Source: Gremmenia infestans
Lineage: Eukaryota; Ascomycota; Leotiomycetes; Helotiales; Hamatocanthoscyphaceae
NCBI GenBank assembly: GCA_032629725.1
Contig: JAFEVB010000002.1
Location: 496,001 to 560,000, forward strand
Direction: 5' to 3'
Length of the DNA: 64,000 bases
Part shown: positions 10,651 to 21,736 of the stretch, piece after piece
How the letters are laid out: the number at the start of each line of letters is the position of its first letter
Numbering within the stretch: position 1 is the first letter of the stretch
The notes under the pieces: generated by a model
What the model saw: only the letters and a program-made list of their open reading frames with translations
What the model was told of the DNA's origin: nothing
Database searches by the model: none
Program-made: the position numbers and the translations under genes

Positions 10651-11919
10651 AGTCGCGAAAGCTGTCTGTACGTTGTCTTCCGGCAGAGAAGGAAGCGTGA
10701 TGCTGTGTCTGGACCTTCTTTTATCTGCTCCTCCAACACCCAGGAATTTCAGGCCCGCCGTCTTGTTCTTAGTCTACGAAGATGATGACTGTATTCGCGG
10801 TTCAAGTCGGAGCGTAGATGTCAGCGGCGAAAAGGTTGGAAGATTATATGTGTTTGGGTGAATGGTGTGGAAGTTCAATCTTGTTGTTTTCTTGTCGGGC
10901 GCAAACATGATGGGGGAATCCGAAGTCATCGACAGGGCTTTTACTGCGCCTCTAGTGGGCTGTCCTCCACTTTCAACCCCACTACGCGGCACTCTCTTCA
11001 CTAATTCCACTATTTTTGACTAAAACAGACATCTCCCATTATGGAATCCTCTCCAGCTCTTTCTTTTTGCAAGTTTCCTGGAGGATGAGCTCCGAATCAG
11101 CTTTGCTGACGAGTTTACATGTCCTTCTCTCGTTCAATATTAACCGCCTGATCTCTATCCCGAGTCGCCTGAGAACTTATTCGGAGTACGCGGTCGAAGA
11201 TGGATGCTGCGCTGCCTTGCAGCTCATTGGCCATAATCCCTGTGAAAAATGACGTTGATTGGTCTTCAGGGGTCCTTCTCTTGTGGCTGTGTCGACTTTC
11301 TCTCAAGGATACTATCACCAAGTTACGGATACGAACAGTGACGAAAGCTCAAGCTGATCTTCTGGGTTCACTCCACTGCTTCCAAGGGATCCCAAGGTAA
11401 TCTATAACTAATTGAACCTACCTTTTATACCCGGGCGCAGTTCGGGTTCTTCTCTCCGTGTGTACCTGGATTAAAGGCTGGTATGGCAGATATTGCTACT
11501 AGTGGCGTTGGGCAGTGGAAGCTCCCGGAAGAGCCCCTATCAATCAACAATCTAGCGGGTAAACACATGGAAGCTGCCTTTGATACATCCCGCTATTAAA
11601 TACATCTAGTCTTATTAAGAACATCTACTCGAGTAGTAGAACTGGACTGAGAAAACATTTGTTGTAGTTTTATATAGTTATGCCCGTGCTATATCTTCTA
11701 TAGCCATCAGAAGTCCCAGGCTTATATACTATCAAGTGAATCACTAAAGTATCTGCGAATCCAAATATAAACAAAGATAGCAAAGAAGAGGAAGAGGAGA
11801 GGCTTGTCAGTCACGTGTATTTGTCATATATTAGTCAATGCGTCTGTTACAATAATAAGGAAGCCATTCTCCAATTTACAGATCATGTGCTTTACCCTCT
11901 ATCAATTCAAAATTTGAGG
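10651..11919. other. Divergent intergenic region
   Basis: The 5' flanks of the patatin-like gene (minus) and the broken FAD monooxygenase (plus). Several short open frames exist on both strands, but none has motifs or plausible splicing. Part is probably 5' untranslated sequence and promoter. 11590-11800 is AT-rich. Confidence 0.5.
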
Positions 11920-13115
11920 ATGGCGCACTCTACGAGTCCCGTTTTAATTGTAGGTGCTGGTATCTCTGGACTTACCCTCGCCCAAGGACTTCGTCGCCGA
12001 TGTATCCCATTCCGACTCTTCGAACGTCACGCTCGGTCCCACAGCTCCCAAGGCCACCGCTTGCGCATTTCCTCTGATAGCGTAGCAGCGCTTAATAGCG
12101 TCCTTATGCCCCAATGCAAAGAGCTATTCACATCTACCGCCGCTCAGGGAGGACGATTTCAGCCGCGATATGTGGACGCCAAGGAATTTGAATTTGAGAA
12201 ACCTACGCCGGACTCACATGCGCAGAGTATGCCCGTGGACCGGACGTGGCTGCGGCGCTTGATGATGGTAGAGATTGAAGATGCGACTGAGTACGAAAAG
12301 GACTTTGCTTCGTATGAATTGTCGGAAGAAGACGTTCGCGTCACCTTTGCGGATGGCTCTTCGGCACAGGGTCGGTTACTTGTAGGGGCGGATGGCATCA
12401 AGAGCAGTGTTCGGAGCAAACTTCAGCCGGATCGTAGGCTTCTTGACCTAGAGCGCTGGATCGTGTGGGGCAGGACGCTGCTAACGAAACGCCTTCGTGG
12501 ACAAATAACCGAGGACCAATTGTCATGGTTCATGGCCCTTGATAAGGAGGCTAATGTCCAAGTTGTCGTTAAGCCTATGACATGGGCAGAGAGTGTATAG
12601 GAGAAGTTGGGAAACACCCTTCCAAACTCTGAGGACTTTTTATACTTCGCGTTAGGCCTAGCATCAGGTCAAGATCCCCCAAAGACAGCCCAGAAAAGGA
12701 AAGAGCTTATAGGGACAGTAACAAAAGCATGGCATCCAGCTCTCAGATTGGTGTTCGATGAAGCCTCTTGCGCGCTTTCAGCCTGCGTCCCAGTCCATTC
12801 TAGCAAACCAGATATCGAAATCGATTCATCAAGTGAGAACGCTAAAGTCACTCTTATAGGTGATTCGGCTCATGCGATGAGTCCCATAGGTGGTTCTGGT
12901 GGAAATACTGCGATTTTGAATGCAGTAGATTTAGTAGAGACTATTAGCCAGTATGGAGTAACCACCCCTATGGAGTAACCACCTCAGAGATTATCCGGGA
13001 ATTTGAAGCTCGAATGGAGAAGAGAGCGAAGGACAACATCGAGCATTCCTTCAAAGGGGGCCAGAAGTTTTGGAAGGGGAAGGAATGGTTTGAATACCAG
13101 GAGATCAATGTTTAA
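11920..13115 (+). pseudogene. FAD-dependent aromatic monooxygenase, inactivated
   Basis: The sequence encodes a class A flavoprotein monooxygenase of the salicylate-hydroxylase type. It has an N-terminal dinucleotide motif (LIVGAGISGLTLAQGL), a VGADGIKSSVR segment and the FAD-ribityl motif LIGDSAHAMSPIGGSGG. Two lesions break it. An in-frame TAG at 12598-12600 sits between conserved parts, with the same frame continuing directly after it. A 17-bp near-perfect tandem duplication (12952-12968 and 12969-12985) shifts the frame to a stop at 12976-12978. Beyond the duplication the other frame continues as a plausible C-terminus to the TAA at 13113-13115. Without the extra 17 bases the span is an exact multiple of three (393 codons). 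An intron spanning the TAG was considered but would remove family-conserved sequence. Confidence 0.8.
12952..12985 (+). repeat. 17-bp tandem duplication (16/17 identical)
   Basis: Two adjacent copies of TATGGAGTAACCACCcc/tc. The duplication adds 17 bases (not a multiple of three) inside the coding part of the FAD monooxygenase remnant and creates its terminal frameshift. Confidence 0.95.
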
Positions 13116-13504
13116 AGAGTCTGATTAGTATATCCGATGTTCTAACTCCTGAAGATATATATCTTTTTTTAGTGGCAAATGAGAAAGATACACAAGTCTT
13201 AGCGCCAAGTCAAGTTCCCGCACGCTAGGCAGTTGGGTCCTATATATATGGGGTCGCGAGAAGTGCTACGGTGTAAGACTCATTTGACTTACTCCACTCT
13301 ATGTGGACTAATCAGATGCCTCCCTCAGCAGTTATTTAAGCGAGATCGTGTAAAAAAAAAGCATAGTGGTGAGATGTTACGGTAGTCCCGGGGACAGGAG
13401 AAAAGCATATGTATATATAGTTCCAAAATACTGCTCAGTAGATTCCTAGCTCTAATTTCTGGCACATGACTCTTTATCAGATTTGTAGCAACACCTGAGT
13501 AGAC
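13116..13504. other. Short intergenic region
   Basis: Between the FAD monooxygenase remnant and the intact flavin monooxygenase. It contains a poly-A tract at about 13352-13360 within a segment resembling one near 53420 (see findings). Confidence 0.4.
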
Positions 13505-15450
13505 ATGGAATCAGCAGCAGCACCACTTCCCGAGCTCGTGCTTCATGATACTCGGGACGAGATAGACCCTAGAAGGATTGCCAAAACCTGGCTTGAAAGT
13601 TTGCAAACCAGAATCTCCCATGGCCGGCTAGAGGATATCTCCGACCTCTTCATTGACGATTCCTGGTGGAGGGATATCGTTGGGCTCTCCTGGAACATCA
13701 CAACTAAGCGTGGGACGAGCAAAATTAGCCAATACCTCCAATCGCAGGCCCTCAAGAGCGGCTTTGGCAAGTTCGATGTCATTCATCAAGGTGTTTTACA
13801 ACCTAGATTATCGAACTTCGGTGGACTCATCTGGATCGAATCTGGATTCAGTTTTGAAACGATAGCTGGCACTGGCCGAGGTATTCTTCGACTATCCAAC
13901 ATCGGACCACAGCAGTGGAAGGCTTGGGTTGTCCATACGACCTTGGAAGAGCTCAAGGGGTTTCCAGAACAATCACCTCAAGAGAAACCAGCTAGTCATG
14001 AAACGAAGGAGATTCAAGTTTTGATCATCGGAGCAGGCATGCATTCCGAATGAATTTTATCGGAGGAGGTTCGCATCTGCTAACTTTTGCTCAGGGCAAT
14101 CGGGACTAGCTCTTGCAGCCCGATTGAAGGGACTGAATGTCAAAACACTAACAGTGGATAAGGAGCTTCAATTAGGTGATTCGTGGAAGAATCGATACAA
14201 GGTCGGTCTCTCTTGTTGCAATCAAATATCGCTTCTGGTGCTGAATATTTTTGAAAGTCCCTGAAGTTACATACGTCTCGGTATACGGATCACTACCCAT
14301 ACCTCGATTTTCCAGTCGACTTTCCAGAGTTTTTGGCACGAAATAATATCATTAGTTGGATGGATCACTACCAAAAGGTCATGGGTCTGAACTTAGAATT
14401 GGGCGTTACTGTTGGTAAAATTGACTATGACAACTTACTTCGACACTATACCGTGGAAATCGAATCACAAGACGGAACCAAACGAGTCGTAACACCCCAC
14501 CACGTAGTTCTCGCAACTGGATTATTGAGCGACACCCCTGTTCGCCCGGAGTTTGAAAATGAAGGTTCGTTCGATGGTCAAATCTACCACTCTTCCAGTC
14601 ACCAATCGGCCAGTCAAATTCCAAACCTCGAAGGAAAGAAAATCGTGATAGTCGGGGCGAGCACAAGTGCTCACGATATAGCGCAAGACTTCGTCACCTG
14701 CGGTGCCAAGGCAGTGACGATGATCCAGAGGAGTCCTCATTTCGTCCTGAGCACAGAATCACAGGACAACTTCATCTTGGCGGGCTGGAAGATGCTGCCC
14801 ACCGGAGATGCAGATCTAATTGGCACCAGTTTCCCACAGGCAATAGCTCTGACATTGATGGTTGGGGTTACTCAAAAGATGGCACAATACGATGCAGCAC
14901 TGCTGTCTGAAATGGAGAAGGCTGGGATGGCTATAAAGAGAGGAGAAGATGGTATTGGAATTTTGCACCATCAGCTTCTTAAAGGGGGCCATTTTTACAT
15001 CGATCAGGGCGCGTGTAGGATGATTGCGGATGGCAAGATTAAGGTTCAACAATCTCAAGGGGGGGCTAAAGGCTTTGATCAAAAGTCCGTGATTTTGGGA
15101 AATGGAACCCGAATTGAAGCCGACGTTGTGGTTTTAGCTACTGGCTTCCGTCCTGCCGCTGACCTGATAGAAAGTATCATGGGCAAGGAATTCAGTGCGA
15201 AGGTTGGCGAAGTGGGATCCTTGGACGAAGAAGACGAGAGAGTTGCGGTAAGTGTAACCTCTTGCGATGTCTTGAGTTCTTTGCTGACTAACTGTGTGAT
15301 CAGTGGTGGCGACCTTCACCTGCTGCCCCCGGCTTCTGGTATATGACAGGCAGCTTTCTTTGGTCTCGAACTTACTCGAAGTCCTTAGCTTTGCAGATCA
15401 AGGCAATCGAAGAAGGGTTGAACCCAGACCACTATTCTAGCCTTGAATGA
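13505..15450 (+). CDS. FMO-type flavin monooxygenase with NTF2/SnoaL-like N-terminal domain
   Basis: Four exons: 13505-14036, 14095-14201, 14258-15247 and 15304-15450; 591 residues. Residues 1 to about 165 resemble the SnoaL/NTF2-like domain found before many fungal YUCCA-like monooxygenases. The FAD motif LIIGAGQSGLALA (near residue 176) is assembled across intron 1. SFDGQIYHSSSH matches the FxGxxxH part of the FMO signature. A second Rossmann motif (IVIVGASTSAHD) lies near residue 343, and VVLATGF follows later. The enzyme should use NADPH and O2 to oxygenate a small molecule; the substrate is unknown. Intron 1 (14037-14094) starts with GC. The other introns are GT..AG, and the last exon ends in LNPDHYSSLE. 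It sits directly downstream of a decayed monooxygenase; shared pathway membership is only a possibility. Confidence 0.9.
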
Positions 15451-16707
15451 TTACAAAATAGTATTCCTCAGATAGTCAATAATCGAATCTAGATTTGAAA
15501 TGGTTCTCAGTCAAACTTGTGTATCTGCTGTGGAAAGATGCGAACATGCATCGTTAGATGAGTGGCCACTTCGCCGCTGCTCTTTGTCGAGTTTCCCGTT
15601 CCCAGCAAAGTCGATTTGAACGCAACTTACAGCTAAACGCAATGTTCAGATGCAAAGTTCGCCGAATTCAGCAGGTTCAGTCGCTGTATAGCTAGATCTT
15701 GCATCTGAGCTAAAGAGTTCTATATAGTCTTAATAAGGGGTCATCTTAGGAAATCTGCGGAAGGTCCTATTGCAATCCAAATACTTCAGCAGCGGTGATC
15801 CCCTCTGATGCAGAGATCTACGGCGGCACTTTTGGAAAAGCGTGGGATAGATTTCGACCGAGGATAAGGGGGGTGCCAAGGGGGGCTAGTGAAACTTTCT
15901 GGAGGCGTGACGTGTTGGCGGGGGTGATGTTGGATTCTCATGATAGTGTAGTTGTGTGTGTAGAACTCAGCGAATGTAGATGGATAGACTTTGTTGATGG
16001 TGGTAGACATATTAGGTTCCAATGTTTTGTTTGTTTGAGAGCCTAAGGGTGAGCTCCTACCTCAGGCACTCAGGCCACCGTCACAGGACAGAGCACGAGA
16101 GTCACGTTGGTACCATACACGACTGTACTCGCTCGACTTCAACCCGATTGAGAATTTCTGGAGAAATAAGCATATAGATTGTCAGGGCAGATATTTCCGG
16201 CTTCTTTGGGGAAATTGTGGCTGTTGTGGGTGCCCGAACGGCAGATGCCTCCGAAGCCGTTCGCAACAAGATGTATCGTCTTCGTATAATATTTATGGTA
16301 TTCTGAAGATAAGCAGCGTGAGGTTATCTTGCCGCTACCATCTTTACTTAAAGCTGTAGTCCCAGGTATGCTCGTCAGGATCCTCCCGGGAACGAAAATC
16401 TGGGGCCGCTGTGGTATACCGCCAATCTATCTCGATCGCACGGCGTGCGGCGGAGGCTAAGATACCCCGAGCGGCCTTGACAGAGCAAACACTAGATCAA
16501 CACCAGTGTTTAATAATGCTATTGCACAAGCAGAAAATATACTTATATTTTCTATTGTTATCAGTATTACCGTCTTATTAGACTCTCTCATATAGCAGCG
16601 CAATCAAGTAAGCTATTATCCTCCGGTATATTCTCTCTATTCGCCGAAAGCTGCTCCCGAAGATATTACCTTCCCCACGTCTACTTTTGTACCCTCTGAA
16701 AACTCCC
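15451..16707. other. Intergenic region with a transposase scrap
   Basis: Holds the 3' flank of the flavin monooxygenase and a short mariner-like transposase fragment (16108-16200). The rest has no recognisable gene. 16500-16620 is AT-rich. Confidence 0.5.
16108..16200 (+). mobile_element. Relic of a Tc1/mariner-type transposase
   Basis: One frame reads YSLDFNPIENFWRN, close to the YSPDLNPIENxW signature that precedes the last catalytic residue of DDE_3/Tc1-mariner transposases. Only about 20-30 codons are recognisable. No inverted repeats were seen, so the element is a fragment. Confidence 0.5.
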
Positions 16708-19118
16708 CTAGCCCTCAAGTATCCTCTCACCTGCTTTCAGATTTGCAATCTCTTCGACAAGCCTCGATCTAAGTCCAGCAGCAGCATCACTCTCACCAGC
16801 GATTTGAGTGAGCTCCAAAGTAGACATTTGTCCCACGTACTGCGGCGAAAACAGCCAGAGCGGCCCACTTCCGCTGCTAATAAGGCAGTGATCTACAGCT
16901 TGAAGGCATATAGCATCCACGAATCTTTTGCGCGCCACCTTGTAGTATGCCTCCAATGTGTCATGTAGATCCAGTACAGTGTGATCCTCATTACTTACAA
17001 ATGCTGTGATAGTGTCTGACAAACGTAGCAGCGGCTCCTTCTGTGAGTCGGGTGTTGCCCATGTCTGTAAATCAATAAACCGTCGTTTAATACGATCTTC
17101 CCGCGCTTTGCGCAGGTTGTCGGCAAAGTAATGGTTCAATGTCATAAGGTTCCCACTTTGCTCGATATTGACCAGGAAAGAGACCTGATTCAGAGCTTCT
17201 TTGTACGACGGGAGAAAAAGCTGAGCTAGTTTGGTCCACAGCCGCTCGGAGAGTATCCTGTCTCTACAGCAGTAATGAAGTGCCTTGTAATTGAATTGCT
17301 GAATTTTTCGAATGACTTCCTTGACGTGGCAGTTTGCATAGTATTCCCAACTTCGAGACTGTTCGAAAAATAAAGATGGAAGTAGAGAAGGATTGAGCGT
17401 TCCGATCTCAAACCCCTTTGATCGATCATACTTATTTGTTATCCACTGCATTATGTCTGTTTCCGCTTTCCCTGGCTTGCTACTTGGCTGTTGTAGGAGG
17501 GAGTTAAGCTCCGAATATTCCCGAAAAGCATCGAAGCCTACGACATCAGAAGAAGATAAGGAATGACCAGACCCGCTTGGAGTAGAGGAAGAACTTATTT
17601 CCAGCTCAGATCCATTCATGGCGACCTCATCGGAATTGCGACGGAATGGTCGGGTAAATCCTTGAAGTCTTATTGTTTCGGAGAAGTTTTGGTTCATCTC
17701 CATCACATGTGTAGCTAGTCGAAAATCATCATCTTCAAAACATTGGTCCCGCCCATAGTAAGCATCGATAGCTTTGACGGCTATTCCACGGAAATCAGAA
17801 GCAATCCTGATCAGATGATTTCGTTGGTCATTGGATGTCTCTCGTGCGGGGCCCAGAGAATCCAATTCTCCTTCCAGCTTGCGGATTTTGTCTCGTACAT
17901 CCATAGCTACAGCTTGGAAATTTTGTCGCGTGACATCGATCAGGAGCTTGTCCAGACGAGCTTTCAAGGCCTTGACGCCAGCTCGCTTCTCCGGGACTGC
18001 ATTCCAAGGCCCAGACTTGAAGAACTCAGCTTCCCGTACGTTTCGCTCATCATGAGTCGCTCCTAGTTCACTCTGACTCCTATTACAAACAATGGTGTAG
18101 CCGAGTTCGAGTCGTCCTCTGCCTGTCTGATTCGTTACAAGTTCTAGTATCTTTAAGAGATCAGTCAGTATAGCTCTTTTTAAAGACTGGGTGACTCAAC
18201 CTTCTCTTCTGCACCCCGATCTACCAGATCTGGCTTGGTGAGCACACCCAAGGTCCGCTGACCATTACGGTCTGCATCTTCGGCCATTTGGATGATTTCT
18301 TGAGTGGCAATGTCAACATTGGCGGGCACAACCGCTCTAGAAAATGCTTAGATGTGTTTGGCTAGGGGCTTGATACACTGACAGTATGATACTCCGCGGG
18401 TTGCTGAGATATCTCGCAACCATGCCTCGGACAAGCGTCATATCTTCCTTAGTAGTCTGACCCAAGGTAGGCTCTGAGAAACTGGTCAGTTGGAGCTTAT
18501 TACGGCTGGGGCTTCTCAACTTCTAAAAAGCCCAGGAAGGTCCACAACACTGAAGTTTTCGTATTCCGGGCCGGAGAGCTCTAGCTTCAGTATGTTGTCT
18601 GAAAACGAGACCATCTCGGGATCGCGTTTTGTCCCAGCTGGCGGAAGCCCCATGCACTCAGATGCCTGCCGCGATACTGTTAACGAATGGTACAAATTTG
18701 AGACGGAGTAGATCCCCTTACCAAGGCCAGCAGATTTATGAAAGACTGTTCGTCCAGACTCGTTACCTGCCTCTTCCCAAACTTGGCTAGAGCAGCTACC
18801 GTGGATTCTGCTTGACCAGAGGCTTGCATTATGCTCGCCTCTATCATCGAAACTTTTGAGCGCTTGAACACGATCTGCGTAGGATGCCTAGTGCAAAGAC
18901 CCGAATCTCTGGGGAACGGAAGATTTGTTAAGCCTTCAAGGACGGAACTTTTACCACTTGACTGATCGCCGACAACAACAAGCTTTGCACAATCAGCAAA
19001 CAATATTTCTAACACATGAACATGGCAGACTCACTTGTGGAAGCGATACATATTGGTCAAGGCGCAAAGCGTACAGTTCGTCAATCTTTTGCAGGCGGGA
19101 TCGGTCTTCAGCCAGCAT
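16708..19118 (-). CDS. Dynamin-family GTPase
   Basis: Six exons on the minus strand: 19118-19035, 18982-18722, 18665-18521, 18473-18383, 18336-18201 and 18150-16708; 719 residues. All G motifs are visible: P-loop GDQSSGKSS (residues 33-41), G3 DLPG (about 158-161) and G4 TKPD (227-230). The PRDSGLCTR segment typical of the Mx/dynamin-related group follows the P-loop. A helical stalk follows, and the C-terminal part ([19 protein letters not shown]) resembles the GTPase effector domain. No pleckstrin-homology or Pro-rich region is present, so it is the short Mx/Vps1-like type expanded in filamentous fungi, with membrane remodelling or unknown roles. Introns are 46-56 bp. The start ATG begins an N-terminal helix ([20 protein letters not shown]) normal for the family. 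Confidence 0.92.
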
Positions 19119-19348
19119 GGTGAAGAATTAGAGAGTATTGAAAAGATAGAAAGTGTCGTATCAAGCAAGTCCCCGTATTTTAACAATGTCTCCCCGCATT
19201 CCTAAGATCGTAGGAATGGTTGACGTAATCTTACCAATGACAACGCTCTTCTGTTTCACATCAACATTCCTAGTAATTGTAACTTTTGTCCAGTGGAAGG
19301 TTTGTATAAAGAGTACGCATCTCTACGTTACCAAGATACCTTTTGGTT
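19119..19348. promoter_or_regulatory. Compact divergent promoter region
   Basis: Only 230 bp separate the start codons of the dynamin-family gene (minus) and the unknown gene at 19349 (plus). The interval must hold both promoters. No specific operator was recognised. Confidence 0.5.
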
Positions 19349-20100
19349 ATGTCTACGATGACTTCTAACGTGGCTTCGAATGATGCGCCGATGACGCTCA
19401 GACGTCGGCAGATCCTGGAGCAATTCCGTATCCTGTTCCACGTCGCTCCTCATGAGATGGTATTCTCTGCAAGCATTTTAGATCTGCTTGACAAACAGGT
19501 AAAGTCGTAATCGCAGGAAGACTTGATTGCTAACCGGAATTTCAGCGCCTTCGTGTTTTTGTAGACAGTCTTTTATCAAAACTCATCTTCGAATATCCAA
19601 CACATGATACGCCGAGTCCTGGCTTCTGGAAACTCACGATAAATGGGGTTGAGGAGGACCTGAATAAATGGAATCCACACAATTTGAAACACGAAACACG
19701 CATCTTCATCGTTTCCACTTCAAGAAACATTCTCGAGCCAATCACTACTACCCCCGCCAATCAAAATGGTTTTTCGTGGACATGGGCACCTGAGATGAGA
19801 TCATTCAGGTTATCCCCCGAAGTAGTCTTTGAGTTTCAAGGCGACGCACATATACTGCTTATTCTACGTTGCCAGACGAAGGTCAAGATACCAAAAAAGC
19901 AAAGGAGGACTGATGAGACAATCCATAATATCTTGGTTCCAGTGGCTTATACAGTTGCTGAAGTGCTGAAGTTGATCCGTGCCGGCGCCGTCAACGGAGT
20001 GTTTGTGGAGCCAAACCCTAGCGACTTGCGAAAGGAGAAGCGATCGGCGAGTGAGCTTGGTTGGAAACATGGCACTACACTAAGGCTAGAATTATGGTGA
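19349..20100 (+). CDS. Unrecognised protein of 234 residues
   Basis: Two exons, 19349-19498 and 19546-20100, separated by a 47-bp GTAAAG..TTTCAG intron with a GCTAAC branch point; both halves stay in frame. The first ATG after the upstream stop is used; a second ATG lies three codons later. The protein is soluble-looking with no signal peptide or membrane segment. It has a basic helical start (LRRRQILEQFRILF), a Trp-containing middle part (FSWTWAPEMRSFRLSP), a beta-rich stretch (VVFEFQGDAHILLILRCQTK) and a basic C-terminal part ending in TTLRLELW. No family is recognised and no function is proposed. The clean intron and long second exon argue that it is a real gene. It is divergent from the dynamin-family gene. 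Confidence 0.65.
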
Positions 20101-20214
20101 AAAAACGTTTAGCAATAGAAGTAGGTTCAAGATCTGGTTCAGCTATAGAACAGTAGACGGCATGTGTAGATAAATAAAATAAAATCTGCAGGCGAGAATC
20201 GAATCAATCGCCCA

Positions 20215-21736
20215 CTAATCCCCTCCATCCATTCGCAAAAATCTTTCCCCAAACTTCACAGCTATCAAAGAATCCCACGCGCCTTCTCGCCTTGGCACCA
20301 TTTGCTTCAATACCTCAAGAGCCTCTTTCCGTATGCTCATATCGAGACAGGCAGCAACAACAATAGACAGACCAGGAACAATTCCACAGTCCCACACAAA
20401 AGATTTCCGAAAACTCGGGTCAGAGGCCACGAGTTTACTAAGATTTACAATCTCACGAGATTCGGCAATGAAGAGATCAGGGGGGCTCAGATCCTGTGCA
20501 CAAAGTCGTTTCGAGGCAAGTTCTGTTGAGCGTGCCCGGACTCGAAGTGTAGCTGCGGCTGCAAAAGTTTCCTGAGAATTCTGTGTGAGAATTCTTTCGT
20601 ATAATGGTGTAAACGCTAAATCCCATCGACGCAGGTGAAAACACATGATTTTATACATGTATCTAGCATTTTCATCGATGCTAGACAACGGAAACGTATT
20701 TAGCCGGGATAGCAAATGGCGAGAAAGAGTTGGTATATTGGAGAACTGAATATGTTCGAGGTAATTTCTTGCTTCGGATATGGTAGCGAATCTTTCGGGG
20801 ACGTCACAGTTGTCTTCCAGGTACTTTATACCCAATCTGCTGCCAATATGTTCGGCTTCGCAGATGTGATCTCTAGACAAAACCCCGCTGTCGAGACGGA
20901 AAAACGCACCCACAAGATCGTCGTCTAAGGCGGAAGTAGGAGACACATTATCCGAGTGTTTACAACGACGATTGGCATTTTTGAGCTGTTTCTGCATCAA
21001 ACGAAACGCGCCCTCCAAATGCCCAAGTGCCGAATCAATCTCCCCGTATATCTTTTCAAAGCAGTATATGAGGAGCGAAGCAATCAAGGCGATTCTCGTC
21101 ACGTCTCGATATGGATTAGAGGAAATCCTTGCTTGGAGTTCTCTTAGAGCTCGCCCATAATTCTAAAACGCGTATTGCTGGTGTGGCTCTGTCTCTCCCT
21201 CGGAGAGAGTCATAGTCGAGCTTACAGCCTTGTATAAAGCTCCCAACGACGCAACAAGTCCACTCAAGGATGGCTCCTTCCAGGAAGCCTGGATAATCAC
21301 ATGATTCCACAAATTTTGATCGAATGAACCCGAGATATTAGGCGCTGCTTCCTCTTGAAAATATAGAAAGTATGAATATTCTCGATTGTCATGAAAGTTG
21401 GCGGTGTAAGGAGTTTTCCCTTGTGAAGGCAAAAGAAACGGTTGATGATGGTTTGTTTGGGGGACGAGTTCCTTCAGACCGGATCGAGTGGGGGCAGCTT
21501 TTCGCACGGCGTATCCATAGCCTTCACAATCTGCTCCATACCGTAGACATCTCGCACATTAGGGCCTCCCCTCATCATATTTTACTCTGCGTGTCCTAAA
21601 TATCTGTTAGCTCGAAGATTCTCTTTTTTAAAGAAGGTAAAAAAAAAGGAACAAAGGTCAATCACCGGCAAGATTTACGGCCAGTTCTGGTTTTCGGCTT
21701 CGCCGCTCGAAGCCTAGGCTGATTCGGTAGAGTCAT
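20215..21736 (-). pseudogene. Zn(II)2Cys6 transcription factor, decayed
   Basis: Exon 1 (21736-21666) and exon 2 (21595-20215) around a 70-bp intron (21596-21665) give a 484-codon frame of the standard layout: N-terminal zinc cluster, then the fungal-specific regulatory region. The cluster keeps SCRTRRVK, CARC and YGADC, but Cys1 is Arg (TRTGRKSC) and Cys3 is Tyr (VKYDE). A TAA at 21559-21561 sits just before the fourth Cys. A second stop, TAG at 21163-21165, interrupts the conserved HQQYAF..NYGRALRELQ segment. No frameshift is present, so decay is recent or slow. A 63-bp in-frame intron ending at this TAG (donor GTAAGC) is formally possible but would remove conserved sequence and would not repair the cluster. 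Confidence 0.85.

Noticed and set aside
11115..11321. Small minus-strand frame between the patatin-like and FAD genes
   Set aside because: No partner exon and no motif; probably chance.
12601..12660. Intron that would remove the TAG at 12598 in the FAD monooxygenase
   Set aside because: It would delete a segment matching the LPxDxxYxxL region of the family, and it cannot repair the downstream 17-bp frameshift.
20185..20214. Sequence resembling the T-arm complement of a tRNA (GAGAATCGAA)
   Set aside because: No anticodon arm or acceptor stem could be folded around it.
21163..21225. 63-bp in-frame intron ending at the TAG of the zinc-cluster gene
   Set aside because: No branch point was seen, it would remove conserved sequence, and the first stop and lost Cys remain.
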